Assembly (NCBI RefSeq): GCF_000382205.1
Contig: NZ_KB907788.1
Coordinates: forward strand, 682,001-746,000
DNA: 64,000 nucleotides
Direction: 5' to 3'
Origin: Dyadobacter beijingensis DSM 21582
GTDB taxonomy: Bacteria; Bacteroidota; Bacteroidia; Cytophagales; Spirosomataceae
Shown here in pieces: positions 50,065-58,484 of this stretch. Position 1 is the stretch's first letter, and each line of letters starts with the position of its first letter. The notes below the pieces were generated by a model. It was not told the DNA's origin. It was given only the letters and a program-made list of their open reading frames with translations, and searched no databases. The position numbers and the translations under genes were made by a program.

Positions 50065-52092
50065 ATGAAACATATCAAATACGCCCTCGCGCTGACGCTG
50101 CTGGGCGGCACCTATTCGTGCAACGAGCTGGACATTCCGCCGATCAACGTGGTGCAGGACAAGGACGCGTTCACCGACGCCGGTATGCAGGCGTACATGG
50201 CTGCATTGTACAGCCGTATGCCCATCGAGGATTTCAAATACAGCGCACAGGAAGGCACCGAAGGGTTCGATACCTGGAACAACATCGCCACGCCGGCGCT
50301 GAATACCGGCGAGAATGCCAACCGGAATAACGGCGGCTTCGTGAACCCGGCGCGCGGTTACTGGAAAAGCGGCTACCAGGTGATCCGCAATGCAAATTAC
50401 CTGATCCGCGAGTTACCGAAATACGTGCCGTCACTCACCCAACCGAAAGTCGATAAATGGATTGCCGAGGCGCGGTTCGTGCGGGCATTCACCTATTTCG
50501 CGTTGGCGAAGCGGTATGGCGGTGTACCCATTACGCAGGATGTGCAGTCGCTGGACGGCGCCACGCTCGAATCGCTGCAAATCCCGCGCAGCAGCGAGCA
50601 GCAGGTGTACGATTTCATCCTCGCCGACCTCGATTTCGTGATCGCGACCATGCCCGAAGCGAGCGAACAGGCCGGCCGGGTGAACAAGAACATCGCCGCC
50701 GCATTCAAATCGCGCGTAGCGCTGACGGCCGGGTCGATCGCCCGCTATGCGAACCCGTTCGTGAAGGACGGCGTGATGCTTTGTGGTATTCCAAAAGAAA
50801 AGGCGAACGACTATTTCAAAGCCGCATTTCAGGCTGCCAGGTCTATTGAGGGCAAGTATTCATTGTATATGAAAAAATGGTCGGCGGACGATAAAATCGC
50901 GACGGCCGACAACTATGCCGATCTTTTTCTGGACGCAGCGAGCCCCGAAACCATTTTCGCAAAAGGTTACTCGTACCCCGAGGCCGTGCACAGCTTCGAC
51001 GCCGTGTACGCTCCGCCGCACATGACGTCGACCTACGGCGACCGCTTCAACCCGACACTCGATTATGTGGAGCTTTTCGACGGGCTTCCGAAGAATGCCA
51101 AAGGCCAGCTCAAAACGACCGACGACAAGGGTAACTACATTGTGTACGACTACGTAGAGCAGCTTTTCGAAAACTGCGAGCCGCGTTTGCGGGGTACCGT
51201 ACTGCTCCCGGGGCAGGCCATTAAAGGCGTCCGCACCGATTTGCGCCGGGGAACCCTCGTCGAGACGGTAGATCCGTCGGTGCCGATCCCGAAATTTATT
51301 CCCGAGGACATGACGAGCGGCTATAATTCCAATGCTTTTTACAATGCGAATGTGAAGCAATCCGGTACCTGGAACAACCAGACGCCGATCATGCTCTCCA
51401 ACGGGCAGTCGATCAACCCGACAGGCCTCGACGGCCCGACTTCGGCCAACAATGCGACCATTACTGGTTTCCACGGCCGCAAATGGCTCATGCCCAACCT
51501 CGCACCGGCCGCTACGGCACTGCATCGCTCCAACCAGTCGTGGATCGAAATGCGGTATGCCGAAGTGCTGCTGAACCGTGCCGAAGCCGCGTTGGAGCTG
51601 CATCAAAACGGCGTGACGGAGGTAGATGGCGTGGCTTTGCTGAACGATGCATTCGACAACATCAACAAGATCCGCAACCGTGCCGGGGCGGTACTGCTCA
51701 AAACGGCGGCCGAACTGTCGGCAGCGGCGCCTCTCGCGCCCGGTGCTGGCGTGGGTGGGTACGTGCTGGCGCCCTCGCGGGGGCTGCAACTCGTGCGGAT
51801 CGAGCGTCGTAAAGAGCTGGCTTTCGAGAACAAATTGTGGTGGGATATGCTGCGCTGGCGTACGGCCGATGCGGAAGTGAATGCGCGTATCTGGCGGAAA
51901 TGCAACCCGTTCCTGTTCGCGAAAGGCGCCGTAGCCGAAGCGAGTGATTATGTGAAGGGCAAATACATTTTCGACTGCCGGTTCGAGGAAAGAAGCGCGC
52001 GATTTACTATCGCCACCAAAAATTATTACGAGGCCATTCCGGGCGCCGAGCTGATCGCGAACCCGAAACTGGTTCAGAATGAGCAATATTGA
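50065..52092 (+). CDS. SusD/RagB-family surface glycan-binding lipoprotein
   Basis: This 675-residue lipoprotein (C19 in GGTYSC) is larger than the typical SusD (about 500-600) but has the family's layout: FVRAFTYFALAKRYGGVPIT near 135-155, ARSIEGKYSLYMKKW in the middle, and the C-terminal RYAEVLLNRAEAALE and ERRKELAFENKLWWDMLRW. The ATG at 50065 was preferred over 50053 because it gives a normal signal peptide. It should capture the polysaccharide at the surface together with the SusC barrel. Confidence 0.92.
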   Translation: MKHIKYALALTLLGGTYSCNELDIPPINVVQDKDAFTDAGMQAYMAALYSRMPIEDFKYSAQEGTEGFDTWNNIATPALNTGENANRNNGGFVNPARGYWKSGYQVIRNANYLIRELPKYVPSLTQPKVDKWIAEARFVRAFTYFALAKRYGGVPITQDVQSLDGATLESLQIPRSSEQQVYDFILADLDFVIATMPEASEQAGRVNKNIAAAFKSRVALTAGSIARYANPFVKDGVMLCGIPKEKANDYFKAAFQAARSIEGKYSLYMKKWSADDKIATADNYADLFLDAASPETIFAKGYSYPEAVHSFDAVYAPPHMTSTYGDRFNPTLDYVELFDGLPKNAKGQLKTTDDKGNYIVYDYVEQLFENCEPRLRGTVLLPGQAIKGVRTDLRRGTLVETVDPSVPIPKFIPEDMTSGYNSNAFYNANVKQSGTWNNQTPIMLSNGQSINPTGLDGPTSANNATITGFHGRKWLMPNLAPAATALHRSNQSWIEMRYAEVLLNRAEAALELHQNGVTEVDGVALLNDAFDNINKIRNRAGAVLLKTAAELSAAAPLAPGAGVGGYVLAPSRGLQLVRIERRKELAFENKLWWDMLRWRTADAEVNARIWRKCNPFLFAKGAVAEASDYVKGKYIFDCRFEERSARFTIATKNYYEAIPGAELIANPKLVQNEQY

Positions 52093-52113
52093 TCAACGAA
52101 AATGAATTTAACA

Positions 52114-52815
52114 ATGAAAAGTATCCTTTATATCCTGCTCATCCCGGTACTGCTGTGCGCCTGCAAAATCGACGACGTCGACGCGCCCGATTCGACCTTC
52201 GAGGGGAAGCTGGTCGATGCCGGCGGGAATGGTATCCAGCTGGAACAGGGCGCTTCGAGCGCTCGCCTCAAAATGGAAGAACTCAGTTGGAGCAATGCGC
52301 CCCTGCCTTTGTTCCTGAACCTGAAACAGGACGGTTCTTTTATTAACAACAAACTCTTCGCCGGTAACTACCGCGTAACGCCCGTCGAGGGACCATTCTA
52401 CCCGGTGGCCGAAAAGACGGTAGACATTCAGGGTAGTACGAAGCTGGATTTTACGGTGATCCCGTATCTGAATGTAAACTGGGTAGGCGAACCAGCCTTA
52501 AATGCCGATAAGAAGCTTTCCGTAAGCTTCAAGTTCCAGAGCAACCCTGCGCCGGAAGGCCTTAACAAACCCAATCCGCTCGATTACCAGCTCTTCATTT
52601 CCACCAATCAATATGTGGGCAATAATAACTGGGACAATACGGCAGTAGGCGCAGTAGTGCCGGTGACGGCGGCGAGGGAGGGCGAAAACATCACTATTAC
52701 CTCGTCGGTGCCCATGAAATACAGCACGACGTACTATGTGCGCGTGGGAGTCAGGGTGAACGATACTTATAAAAAGTACAACTACACGACCATCAAGACC
52801 GTTCAAGTTCCTTAA
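52114..52815 (+). CDS. DUF3823 lipoprotein, SusE/F-like position
   Basis: This 233-residue lipoprotein (lipidated C17, VLLCAC) has two beta-rich domains fitting DUF3823: an N-terminal part (STFEGKLVDAGGNGIQL, SFINNKLFAGNYRVTPVEGPF) and a C-terminal part (DYQLFISTNQYVGNNNW, TTYYVRVGVRVNDTYKKYNY). DUF3823 proteins commonly follow SusC/SusD genes and are thought to bind glycans on the cell surface. It is the last gene of this operon, followed by a terminator. Confidence 0.85.
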   Translation: MKSILYILLIPVLLCACKIDDVDAPDSTFEGKLVDAGGNGIQLEQGASSARLKMEELSWSNAPLPLFLNLKQDGSFINNKLFAGNYRVTPVEGPFYPVAEKTVDIQGSTKLDFTVIPYLNVNWVGEPALNADKKLSVSFKFQSNPAPEGLNKPNPLDYQLFISTNQYVGNNNWDNTAVGAVVPVTAAREGENITITSSVPMKYSTTYYVRVGVRVNDTYKKYNYTTIKTVQVP

Positions 52816-52835
52816 TTATACGCAGAGGTAGTGTG

Positions 52836-52872
52836 AGCCCCCGGGACCATTGGTCTTTTGGGGGCTTGTTTT
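52836..52872 (+). terminator. Intrinsic terminator after DUF3823 gene
   Basis: AGCCCCC (52836-52842) and GGGGGCT (52860-52866) with an inner GACCA/TGGTC pair form a hairpin followed by TGTTTTAT. It overlaps the 3' end of the convergent glycosyltransferase gene by 2 bases. Confidence 0.8.
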
Positions 52873-54535
52873 ATAATGTGCCCTCGTCGCGGATGTAGAG
52901 CAGGTAACGCGGCTCTACGGCGGCGCTGCGCTTTTTCTGGTCGAGGAAACCCATTTTCAGGCGGGTAACGTGGAAATGCTGGGGAGAAGCCTGCACTTCG
53001 GCGTCGACGCCCGAGCGGATGAGGCTGTCGGCTACGGCGGCTGTCGTGTAAAGGTAGCAGGGCGCGGTATCGATAAAATCATCGAGGTGCTCGCCGCTTT
53101 TGATCAGTTTCACTTCCCCCGGCGAGTAAAATTCGAGGCTGTAAGAGAAGGAACCGTAGGCGGCCACGGGCAAATGCCGGTTTTTCTCCGGGATCACCCG
53201 CGCGGCGTGCATACCCGATTGGTATTGGAGTAAAAACGGGTAAAAGAACTGAAACAGAAAGATATACAGCATGGCGGCCATCGCGTAACCCTTGAAAAGT
53301 ATTTGCTGCATGGCATTGCCGTAGTTCACCAAATTGACGCCGACCACGATCGCCAGCGCGATCACGCCCGCGATAATGCCGTTTTCGAGGCGTGTAATGT
53401 AAACCAGGGCGGATATGAAAATGAGCGTGACGACAAGCAGTACCGTCTGCACGGTGACCAGGTGCTGTAATTTGGACCGTTTGGCCAGCTCATAAAAGAA
53501 ATGCGCCGTGATGATCGAGAAATAGGGGAACTCGATGACCAGGTAATGCGGCAGTTGGAATTTGGATAGGGAAAACAGTAAAAACGTGACGAGCGCGCTG
53601 CCATAAATTACCCAGCGGATGGCGTCCCGGTTCTTTTCAAATCGCAGCAGGTATACGATCCCGCCCACCAGCCCCACCGACCATGGCAGAAACGCCCATA
53701 ATGTCGTATGCAGAAAGAAGGTCACATCGCCCTTGCCACGGATCGGGCCGGTATTGAAGAACCGGCCGAACTGGCTGTCCCAGAAGAAGAAACGAAGCCC
53801 GGAAACGTTGGTTTTGCCAAATACCACCTTCTCGGGATGGAGGTCGAACTGGACGTACAGGCTATATAGTTCGGGTAGGATAAATGCAAAGCACAATGCG
53901 AGCATAAGCCACCAGCGGTAATTGATAAACTCGCGGAACTGCCTGGTGATGATCCAGTAAATTACCCAACCGGCACCCAGGGTAATTAGTACGAAAATAC
54001 CTTTGGTCATAATGGCGCAGGCCGCGAACAATGCCGCCCATATGATATGCGACCAATGCGCCTTTGCGTGAACCCGGAGCATATGCCAGGCCGCGCCCAC
54101 GATGCAGGCGGTGAGGTATGGCTCGGCGCGCACATCGAAATTGGCGAGGGTGCTGTGCAGGGCGACGGTGTAAATGAGCACCGCGATTTTGGCAATATCC
54201 TCATTGTATAAGTCCCTCGCAATGAGGTAAGTGTAGCGCAGGCTGAGCAACCAGAACAGGAATGCCGGCAGCTTGTAGGCGAAGCCGGTGATACCAAATA
54301 CTTTGTAGCTGATCGCTGCCATCCAGAACGGGAAATGCGGTTTGTCGAGCCAGTCGTGGCCGTCGCCGTAGAGGTTCACCCAGTCGTTATGCAGCACCAT
54401 GTGCTTGGCAATGGTGGCGTATAGCGCGCCGTCGGGTTCGATAATATCCAGCCAGAGGCCGGGGATATTGAGCAAAATACCCGCTAGCAGCAGCCACGGG
54501 AAATAGCGATGTAGTAGTGGGTCACGAAGGTTCAT
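52871..54535 (-). CDS. GT39/ArnT-like membrane glycosyltransferase
   Basis: This 554-residue protein has many hydrophobic segments (at least ten) and a first periplasmic loop with EPDGALYATIAKHM near 33-46, the acidic motif of the PMT/ArnT family, plus WLDKPHFPFWMAAISYKVFG. It should transfer a sugar from a polyprenyl-linked donor to an acceptor in the periplasm, such as lipid A, a protein or a polysaccharide. The acceptor is unknown. The ATG at 54535 was chosen over 54565 because it fits the start of the family. Confidence 0.85.
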   Translation of the reverse strand: MNLRDPLLHRYFPWLLLAGILLNIPGLWLDIIEPDGALYATIAKHMVLHNDWVNLYGDGHDWLDKPHFPFWMAAISYKVFGITGFAYKLPAFLFWLLSLRYTYLIARDLYNEDIAKIAVLIYTVALHSTLANFDVRAEPYLTACIVGAAWHMLRVHAKAHWSHIIWAALFAACAIMTKGIFVLITLGAGWVIYWIITRQFREFINYRWWLMLALCFAFILPELYSLYVQFDLHPEKVVFGKTNVSGLRFFFWDSQFGRFFNTGPIRGKGDVTFFLHTTLWAFLPWSVGLVGGIVYLLRFEKNRDAIRWVIYGSALVTFLLFSLSKFQLPHYLVIEFPYFSIITAHFFYELAKRSKLQHLVTVQTVLLVVTLIFISALVYITRLENGIIAGVIALAIVVGVNLVNYGNAMQQILFKGYAMAAMLYIFLFQFFYPFLLQYQSGMHAARVIPEKNRHLPVAAYGSFSYSLEFYSPGEVKLIKSGEHLDDFIDTAPCYLYTTAAVADSLIRSGVDAEVQASPQHFHVTRLKMGFLDQKKRSAAVEPRYLLYIRDEGTL

Positions 54536-54640
54536 AACGTTGCGTCTATCGGGGTTGAGGAACACGGTTAAAACTGTGCCTGCCCTGTGATGTACGCACG
54601 AAGGTTTGAACTTGTGACGGTTATACCCTGAAAATTAGTG

Positions 54641-55030
54641 TTATATTATTGTTAACAGCGGGCATCGCGGCGTTTTGCGCTCCGATCCGGGGCGGTTTTC
54701 GCTACCCCAGGCGGTGAGGACATTGATCACCGGTTCGAGGCTCCTGCCGACTTCTGTGAGCTGGTATTCCACACGCGGCGGCACTTCGGGGTATACTTTG
54801 CGGCTGATGAGGCCGTCGGCCTCCATTTCACGGAGCTGCAATATGAGGATCCGCTCGGATACGGCCGGGAGGCTGCGGCGAAGATCGCTGTACCGCAGGG
54901 CGCCGTAAGCCAGGCGCCACAGGATCGAAGGCTTCCAACGCCCTCCGATCAGGTCCAATGTGTAGGCCATATCACAGTTTCCGTTGATCAGCATTTCGTT
55001 TTCAAGGTTCGTGGAGCTCTGTTTTCGCAT
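54641..55030 (-). CDS. HxlR-family winged-helix regulator
   Basis: This 129-residue regulator matches HxlR over nearly its whole length (NGNCDMAYTLDLIGGRWKPS, LRYSDLRRSLPAVSERILIL, VYPEVPPRVEYQLTEVG). The cysteine in NGNCDM aligns with the redox-active cysteine found in related YodB/HypR proteins, so thiol or quinone sensing is a possibility. It is divergent from an SDR gene, and two direct repeats in the intergenic region fit its operator. Confidence 0.93.
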   Translation of the reverse strand: MRKQSSTNLENEMLINGNCDMAYTLDLIGGRWKPSILWRLAYGALRYSDLRRSLPAVSERILILQLREMEADGLISRKVYPEVPPRVEYQLTEVGRSLEPVINVLTAWGSENRPGSERKTPRCPLLTII

Positions 55031-55040
55031 AACTTACATT

Positions 55041-55101
55041 TATGTTAGTACTTGATAATTATGTTAGTACCTGTAAAATTATGAGTAAGGAAATAGTTTT
55101 G
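55041..55101. promoter_or_regulatory. Direct-repeat operator and -7 element between HxlR and SDR genes
   Basis: TATGTTAGTACTTG (55041-55054) and TATGTTAGTACCTG (55060-55073) are direct repeats 19 bases apart, and TAGTTTTG (55094-55101) is a -7 element for the SDR gene. The element is immediately before the ATG at 55104, which argues for the downstream ATG at 55128 as the SDR start. The repeats lie close to the divergent HxlR start and fit an autoregulatory operator. Confidence 0.65.
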
Positions 55102-55127
55102 CAATGAAAACAAACCAATTTATCATC

Positions 55128-55871
55128 ATGCAAAACTTGAAAGACAAAGTCGCATTCGTAACGGGCGGAAGCCGGGGCATCGGGGCAGCGATCGTGAAGA
55201 GGCTGGCGGCCGAAGGCGCGAAGGTGACTTTTACTTACGTCAACAGCAAAGATCAGGCGGACGCGCTCGTGAGCGAACTTGCGCAGGCAGGGCTCCATAC
55301 GGTAGCCATTCAATCCGATAATAGCCGGGAGGGTTCCGTTTCGGCAGCCATTAACCAGGCGATCGAGCATTACGGCAAGCTCGATATCCTCGTGAACAGT
55401 GCCGGGGTGTTTATCGGCGGGAAGGCATTCGAGGAGCATACCACATCGGAATACGATTACATTATGAATGTAAATGTCAAATCCGTATTCGAGGCATGCC
55501 TGGCGGCTTCGCGCAGGATGGAGCAGGGCGGACGTATCATTACCATCGGCAGCTGCATGGCCGACCGCTCTGCAGTTCCACAGGCAACCTTGTATTCGGC
55601 GAGCAAATCGGCGTTATCGGGCTTCACGCGCGGCCTATCCCGAGACCTGGGCCCGAAAGAAATCACGGTAAACCTCATCCAGCCCGGCCCGGTCAATACC
55701 GACATGAACCCGGACGATTCGGAATTTTCCGATTTCCAGCGCGGTATGATGGCGATCCCCAAATACGGCCGCCCCGACCACATCGCCGACGCCGTGGCGT
55801 TCCTCGCCAGTCCGGCCAACAGCTACACCACGGGCTCGGTGATCACGATCGACGGCGGGACGCTGAGTTGA
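55128..55871 (+). CDS. Short-chain dehydrogenase (3-oxoacyl-ACP-reductase-like)
   Basis: This 247-residue SDR has TGGSRGIG, NSAG and Y156-S-A-S-K160, and ends with GSVITIDGGTLS, typical of FabG-like enzymes. I used the ATG at 55128, since the -7 element at 55094 leaves only 2 bases before the ATG at 55104 (about 25 before 55128). It is divergent from the HxlR gene and probably controlled by it. SDR genes paired with HxlR regulators are common in electrophile or quinone responses. The exact substrate is unknown. Confidence 0.92.
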   Translation: MQNLKDKVAFVTGGSRGIGAAIVKRLAAEGAKVTFTYVNSKDQADALVSELAQAGLHTVAIQSDNSREGSVSAAINQAIEHYGKLDILVNSAGVFIGGKAFEEHTTSEYDYIMNVNVKSVFEACLAASRRMEQGGRIITIGSCMADRSAVPQATLYSASKSALSGFTRGLSRDLGPKEITVNLIQPGPVNTDMNPDDSEFSDFQRGMMAIPKYGRPDHIADAVAFLASPANSYTTGSVITIDGGTLS

Positions 55872-55963
55872 GGATCGGGTTGCAACGCTCGCATTAGTTT
55901 CCAATATTTGCCGGCGACACCTGGCTGTTTGAACATTTGGAAAAAGACCCCGCATTACACAGG

Positions 55964-56533
55964 ATGATCCTGGACCACGTACTGCGCCGCATTGAACTCA
56001 GCGCGGCGGAGCAGGAACGTTTTGTTTCGGTTTTGAAAATACGGAAACTATTGCCGCGGCAGTACCTCGTCCAGCAAGGCGACGTTTGCACGCACGAAAG
56101 CTATGTGTGCAAAGGTTTTCTGCGGTCTTTTTACATGGATGAAAAGGGCAACGACCATACGCTGCATTTTGCGATGGAAGACTGGTGGATCAGCGATTCC
56201 ACCAGTTTCCATTTGCAGGTCCCGGCCACGCGGAACATTGTGGCGCTGGAACCTTCCATTTTATTACAGATAGAAAAAAACGACCTCGAACAGCTCTACC
56301 GCGACGTACCCGCCTTCGAGCGCTTCTGGCGTATTCTGGAACAAAAGGCCGGCATCGCGCAGGACCAGCGCATCCTCAACGACATTTCGATGACCGGCGC
56401 CGAACGCTACGAAGCGCTGATTACCAAATATCCTACCCTCGAACAACGCATGCCGCAGCGGCACATCGCCTCGTACCTCGGCATCACGCCAGTGTTTTTG
56501 AGTCAGATTCGGAAGCAGTTATCGAAGGCTTAG
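55964..56533 (+). CDS. Crp/Fnr-family transcriptional regulator
   Basis: This 189-residue regulator has a cyclic-nucleotide-binding-like domain (about 20-110, YLVQQGDVCTHESYVCKGFL, HFAMEDWWISD) and a short C-terminal helix-turn-helix (RHIASYLGITPVFLSQIRKQL). No iron-sulfur cysteines are seen. The start at the ATG at 55964 was chosen over the TTG at 55937. It follows the SDR gene on the same strand, about 90 bases downstream. Such short Crp-like proteins in Bacteroidota often regulate a neighbouring gene, which here may be the SDR, but this is only inference. Confidence 0.85.
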   Translation: MILDHVLRRIELSAAEQERFVSVLKIRKLLPRQYLVQQGDVCTHESYVCKGFLRSFYMDEKGNDHTLHFAMEDWWISDSTSFHLQVPATRNIVALEPSILLQIEKNDLEQLYRDVPAFERFWRILEQKAGIAQDQRILNDISMTGAERYEALITKYPTLEQRMPQRHIASYLGITPVFLSQIRKQLSKA

Positions 56534-56553
56534 CTACAAAATCGCAGGAAAGG

Positions 56554-56871
56554 CTAGGCGGGGGAGGCCGTCCAGAAATGTTGAATTTTGTGATTTCGCT
56601 CTTGCTTCTCGGCCTTTCGTAAATCGAAATTCTGCTGCATATTGAGCCATAGTTGCGGTGTTGTATTGAATGCTTCGGACAGGCGTAAAGCCATATCCGG
56701 GGAAACGGATTGATGTCCGTTGACCAACTGTGAAAGCGTTTTACGGGTTACGCCCAACCCCTTTGCGGCATCGCTGACAGACAATCCGAGCGGTTCCAGA
56801 TATAAGCCTTTTAAAACCACTCCGGGATGCGGAGGGTTTTTCATGGGTGATTTTACTTTGTTATCTTCCAT
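56554..56871 (-). CDS. higA: HigA-family antitoxin, XRE DNA-binding protein
   Basis: This 105-residue protein has the HigA signature PPHPGVVLKGLYLEPLGLSV, an XRE helix-turn-helix (SVSDAAKGLGVTRKTLSQLV) and the HigA tail with TTPQLWLNMQQNFDLRKAEK. It should neutralise the HigB toxin encoded upstream and repress the shared promoter. It starts 17 bases after the toxin stop (ATG at 56871). Gene order is toxin first, as is usual for higBA. Confidence 0.93.
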   Translation of the reverse strand: MEDNKVKSPMKNPPHPGVVLKGLYLEPLGLSVSDAAKGLGVTRKTLSQLVNGHQSVSPDMALRLSEAFNTTPQLWLNMQQNFDLRKAEKQERNHKIQHFWTASPA

Positions 56872-56888
56872 AGTTGTTGCGGTTCTCA

Positions 56889-57167
56889 TTAATGATAGTC
56901 TACGTAATCAACGTCGTACACATGCCCATCCTCAAATCGGAAAATAATCCGGTAATTGGCGTTGACTTTAACAGACCAAAAATCCTTGTAATCTCCTGAC
57001 AGCTTGTGTATACCTGAACCGGGAAAATCCATGTCCTCCGGCCTGTCCGCGCCATCAAGCAAACCTAATATCAAGCCTATCTTCCCCAGATGCGATGCCG
57101 GTAGTTTTGAACCGTCGTCCTTTTGGTAGAGTAATTTTAGCGCCTTGCTATTGATAGTTTTGATCAT
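56889..57167 (-). CDS. higB: HigB-type RelE/ParE-superfamily toxin
   Basis: This 92-residue basic protein fits HigB: IKTINSKALKLLYQ at the start, LDGADRPEDMDFPGSGIHKL in the middle and the C-terminal WSVKVNANYRIIFRFEDGHV, ending in DVDYVDYH. HigB toxins are ribosome-dependent mRNA interferases. The ATG at 57167 was preferred to 57173 because the -7 element overlaps the latter. It is transcribed with higA from an autoregulated promoter. Confidence 0.93.
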   Translation of the reverse strand: MIKTINSKALKLLYQKDDGSKLPASHLGKIGLILGLLDGADRPEDMDFPGSGIHKLSGDYKDFWSVKVNANYRIIFRFEDGHVYDVDYVDYH

Positions 57168-57172
57168 AGACA

Positions 57173-57203
57173 CAAATATAACCCGTTACGTAACAGGTGT
57201 CAA
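57173..57203 (-). promoter_or_regulatory. higBA promoter with operator palindrome
   Basis: On the minus strand TTG (57201-57203), a 20-base spacer and TATATTTG (57173-57180) make an excellent Bacteroidota promoter. GTTACGTAAC (57185-57194), a perfect 10-base palindrome, lies in the spacer and is the likely HigA operator. Confidence 0.8.
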
Positions 57204-57290
57204 CTATTGTGATCATGATACGAACAGATCTTCAACAACTTTAACCCCTTTTATTAAACTAATTATATGCCCCGCCGCTGGTCGTGCCGG

Positions 57291-57298
57291 TACTTTTG
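57291..57298 (+). promoter_or_regulatory. Candidate -7 element TACTTTTG
   Basis: TACTTTTG matches TAnnTTTG 17 bases before the ATG at 57316. No -33 TTG was found at the standard distance. Confidence 0.45.
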
Positions 57299-57315
57299 TG
57301 ATCAAAAAACGAAGT

Positions 57316-58443
57316 ATGGAAACGACGAGAAAAACGATATCCGATCAAACAAATGTGAGTGGCTATACATTGAAAAACCGACTCGTCGTGGCACCTATGA
57401 CGCGGGTAAGCGCGACGCCGGAAGGCTTGCCTACGCAGGAAATGGCCGATTATTACGCCGCATTCGCCGAGGGCGGTTTCGGGATGATCATAACCGAAGG
57501 GACTTACACCGATGATTTTTACAGCAAAGCCAATCACGGCCAGCCCGGCATTGCCAACGCATCGCAAATGCAGGCCTGGAAGCGGGTGACGGATGCTGTG
57601 CATGCGCATGATACACACATTATCAGCCAACTGATGCATGGCGGCGCATTGTCGGAATACGGTGTGCATACCATCGCGCCGTCGGCAATCCAGCCGGTAG
57701 GGTTGCGCGCGACGGATCATTCCAACCCTCCAACGCCCTTCCCAGTGCCCCGCGAAATGGGCCGGGGAGATTTTGAGGTGGTGAAAAACGGGTATGTCCA
57801 TGCGGCATTACGGGCATTGCAGGCTGGCTTCGATGGGGTGGAGCTGCATGCGGCCAATGGCTATCTGTTCGATCAGTTCATTACACCGCATACCAATGTC
57901 CGTACCGACGAATATGGCGGCGACGAGCGGGGCAGGCTGCGGTTTTTAATGGAGGTGTATGCGGCCGTGAAGGCGGTGGTTCCCGCGGGCTTCATGGTGG
58001 CTATCCGCATTTCGGAGAGCAAGGTGAACGACCTCACTTACCGCTGGCCGGGCGGTGCGGAAACGGCACGGCGCATTTTTGGAATACTGGCTGAAATCGC
58101 GCCGGATTACGTGCATATCGCAGCCGAAGGCGGTCGCTGGGAGCGTGAATGCCTGTATCCAAATGGCGAATCGTCGAACAGCATTGCCAAAGGCATTTTA
58201 AAATCGCCCATCATCGCCAACGGCGGTATGCACGATGTGGATTTGGCCGAAAAACTATTGAACCGTAACACGGCCGACCTCATTTCGATCGGCCGCGCGG
58301 CCATTGCGTCACCCGACTGGCCTAACCGCATGGCGGCTGGGGAGCCGGTGGTGCCGTTTTTCAGGGAACTGATCAAACCCAGCCTCACGCTCGCGCATGC
58401 GAAAGCGGTGTTGGCGCAATGCGATGCGTCGGCAATGTGTTAG
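57316..58443 (+). CDS. Old-yellow-enzyme-like NADH:flavin oxidoreductase
   Basis: This 375-residue FMN enzyme fits the OYE family: LVVAPMTRVSATPEGLPTQE near the N-terminus, IISQLMHGGAL near 105-115, GVELHAANGYLFDQFITPHT near 178-197, DEYGG and a C-terminal phosphate-binding segment (IANGGMHD, LISIGRAAIASPDWPNRM). It probably reduces activated alkenes (ene reductase) with NAD(P)H. The frame extends upstream to 57145, but those residues overlap the higB promoter region and have no family match, so the ATG at 57316 was used. Confidence 0.9.
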   Translation: METTRKTISDQTNVSGYTLKNRLVVAPMTRVSATPEGLPTQEMADYYAAFAEGGFGMIITEGTYTDDFYSKANHGQPGIANASQMQAWKRVTDAVHAHDTHIISQLMHGGALSEYGVHTIAPSAIQPVGLRATDHSNPPTPFPVPREMGRGDFEVVKNGYVHAALRALQAGFDGVELHAANGYLFDQFITPHTNVRTDEYGGDERGRLRFLMEVYAAVKAVVPAGFMVAIRISESKVNDLTYRWPGGAETARRIFGILAEIAPDYVHIAAEGGRWERECLYPNGESSNSIAKGILKSPIIANGGMHDVDLAEKLLNRNTADLISIGRAAIASPDWPNRMAAGEPVVPFFRELIKPSLTLAHAKAVLAQCDASAMC

Positions 58444-58484
58444 CGTCCGGCTGGTATCAATTTTCTGAATGCGTTTTCAAAACG

